A stretch of 15,321 nt of DNA from positions 1 through 15,321 of the forward strand of contig JBBIWA010000104.1 of assembly GCA_037439425.1 (NCBI GenBank), read 5' to 3'. Each line of letters opens with the position of its first letter. Within the stretch, counting starts at the first letter, position 1. The notes beneath the pieces were generated by a model that was not told where the DNA came from, did no database searches, and worked only from the letters and a program-made list of their open reading frames with translations. The position numbers and the translations under genes are program-made. The stretch comes from JBBIWA01 sp037439425. Its GTDB lineage: Bacteria > Acidobacteriota > Blastocatellia > RBC074. Below are positions 14,262-15,321 of the stretch, piece after piece.

Positions 14262-14942
14262 TTACTCAAGGCCTATCGCGGGCCGGCTATAGTTCCTGAC
14301 ATGAAGAGGCGGCTCAATTCCTGGTTTCAGACGCGGGTCAGCTATCGGCTCACCGGCCGTCAAGCGTAGAGGGATAACTCCAGCCCATACCTCAAGCGCG
14401 TAGTCCTCTTCATCATCCAGTGGCGGCCCGGTACGCACCTTAGCCGAGACCTCTTGCAGTGGCAAGGAGAGCACTCGTGTCGCTTTAAGTTCCTGCTTAT
14501 TGGGCGGGCGAACTTCACTCCAGCGGCCAGGAACAATCTGTTCGGAAAGAGCACGCAGTGCGGCTAACTGCTCCTCCGGGTCCGTAATGACCGCAGCGTG
14601 GCCGAAGATCATTACCGACCGATAGTTGATCGAGTGATGAAAAGCGGAGCGTGCCAGCACCAGGCCATCTACCAGCGTTACCGTCACGCATACTTCGATA
14701 CCTTTTTCCAGTTCCCCCAACATCCGGCTGGCTGCTGATCCGTGAATGTAGAGGCGATCCTCTGCTCGCGCGTAGCTGGTTGGGATCACAAACGGCTGAT
14801 CATCAACGGCGAAACCGACGTGGCAGATGAAGCCTTCGTCCAGTATTCGGTAGACGCTAGCCCGATCATATTCGGCGCGTTTAGGCAAGCGCTGGAGTGT
14901 GGTGCGCGGTGTGGGAATAAACCTATCTGTTCTGTTTGGCAT
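14262..14942 (-). CDS. Pyridoxamine 5'-phosphate oxidase-like FMN-binding protein
   Basis: The 226-residue protein belongs to the flavin-nucleotide-binding branch of the PNPOx-like split barrel (COG3467/NimA-like by recollection of the family pattern). Seen motifs: KRAEYDRASVYRILDEGFIC (21-40), HVGFAVDDQPFVIPTSYAR (41-59), LYIHGSAASRM (64-74), VCVTVTLVDGLVLARSAFHHS (84-104) and NYRSVMIFGHA (106-116). A C-terminal part follows with PGRWSEVRPP (138-147), KATRVLSLPL (153-162), SAKVRTGPP (166-174) and DYALEVWAGVIPL (180-192). The barrel probably binds FMN; the biological substrate is unknown and it is not the true PdxH. AGGGGGG precedes the ATG. The 379 bases upstream (14943-15321) hold no gene: first about 180 bases of unremarkable sequence, then the right repeat copy. 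Confidence 0.9.
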   Translation of the reverse strand: MPNRTDRFIPTPRTTLQRLPKRAEYDRASVYRILDEGFICHVGFAVDDQPFVIPTSYARAEDRLYIHGSAASRMLGELEKGIEVCVTVTLVDGLVLARSAFHHSINYRSVMIFGHAAVITDPEEQLAALRALSEQIVPGRWSEVRPPNKQELKATRVLSLPLQEVSAKVRTGPPLDDEEDYALEVWAGVIPLRLTAGEPIADPRLKPGIEPPLHVRNYSRPAIGLE

Positions 14943-15125
14943 TAATGGGCCCCCCTAGCTTTATTACTATTAATCCACAAACAGATTTACACTATCCATC
15001 CAACCGGAGTTGTGCAATAGCCATTGCGATAGCTGGCTTGCGCCTTCTCAGTGGGGGAGTACGGTCTCTGCGACACTCAGGAATAGTTTACAACGGAAAA
15101 GAGCGCCCTAGTAACGGGGCATATT

Positions 15126-15321
15126 CAGCAATTCCCGCTCAAGCGGGAAACAAGGGGCCCCGAGTGTGCTGCTTGCATGCCTCACTGAGTCAGATGGTGT
15201 ACTGATCGCGGAATATCTTAGATAGTAGCGGCAGCAAACGGCCGCTGCCCCAGCTTCGAGGAAGCTTGGTTGCCCGCAAGTGGGCTCTCGGTACCGCTGA
15301 TTGAAACGTGGGCCGCTTCGT
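15126..15321 (-). repeat. Right copy of the ~195-bp inverted, multi-hairpin repeat
   Basis: This is the inverted counterpart of 1-194. The outer 118 bases match the left copy at all but three positions, and the inner third has more changes, including a 2-base length difference. The perfect hairpin TTCCCGCT-CA-AGCGGGAA is at 15132-15149. The AGCTTC/GAAGCT stem, the GCCC/GGGC stem and the CGGTACCG palindrome are also kept. The possible GTGTGCC/GGCACAC stem of the left copy (120-126 and 141-147) is not kept, so it is probably not functional. No coding capacity is evident. Confidence 0.9.
15132..15149. other. 8-bp perfect hairpin at the inner edge of the right repeat
   Basis: Same stem as at 171-188, with the two loop bases inverted as expected for the opposite orientation. 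It marks the inner end of the repeat; only about six more bases match the left copy beyond it. Confidence 0.7.

Noticed and set aside
14936..15205. An 89-residue plus-strand frame running into the right repeat
   Set aside because: Its second half is repeat sequence (hairpin translated as IPAQAGN) and its start overlaps the FMN-protein start antisense; no coding signs.
1..15321. A 15-kb composite transposon or integrative element with long terminal inverted repeats
   Set aside because: No transposase, integrase, resolvase or tRNA target was found, and the cargo includes core genes (purQ, purL, hslO). I kept only the inverted repeat itself as a fact.

Overview
The window holds a chromosomal stretch of a GC-rich (by eye somewhat over 50%) free-living bacterium. 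No taxonomic marker gene (rRNA, tRNA) is present. Several things together suggest Acidobacteriota, perhaps Blastocatellia: a stand-alone purQ beside a small-type purL, a PATAN/DUF4388-HDOD protein, a two-domain SagB-like protein, F420-type genes (FbiD/CofC and an F420-type PPOX protein), and intergenic stem-forming repeats. This assignment is inference from family content and could be wrong.

Layout, left to right. (1) 1-194: a structured repeat of about 195 bp. (2) 276-3323, plus strand: purQ and purL, steps of purine synthesis. (3) 3423-5842, minus strand: a PATAN-HDOD signalling protein and the redox chaperone Hsp33 (hslO), each behind a good sigma70-like promoter. (4) 6076-7029, plus strand: a membrane-anchored alpha/beta-hydrolase whose C-terminal catalytic residues appear to be lost. 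(5) 7084-9867: a divergent pair made of an ArnT/PMT-type membrane glycosyltransferase (minus) and a Gfo/Idh/MocA dehydrogenase (plus). An 18-bp inverted repeat lies between them. The pair fits sugar or lipid A modification of the cell envelope. (6) 9962-14942: five consecutive genes that bind or make flavins or deazaflavins. They are an F420-type PPOX protein, a double-domain SagB-like nitroreductase, an FAD amine/amino-acid oxidoreductase, FbiD/CofC (F420 precursor synthesis, minus) and a pyridoxamine-phosphate-oxidase-like FMN protein (minus). (7) 15126-15321: a second copy of the left-end repeat, in inverted orientation.

The most striking large-scale feature is that the window is bounded at both ends by inverted copies of the same repeat, about 92% identical, and both copies stop within one base of the same repeat position. 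No transposase, integrase or resolvase is encoded between them, and the cargo includes housekeeping genes. I therefore read them as two dispersed copies of a multi-hairpin repeat, quite possibly where an assembly contig broke, and not as the ends of a 15-kb transposon. The other item of interest is the run of flavin/F420 genes. No phage, CRISPR, toxin-antitoxin or defence genes are visible. I do not see a clearly new biological system here; the best leads are the repeat, the flavin/deazaflavin cluster and the degenerate hydrolase.
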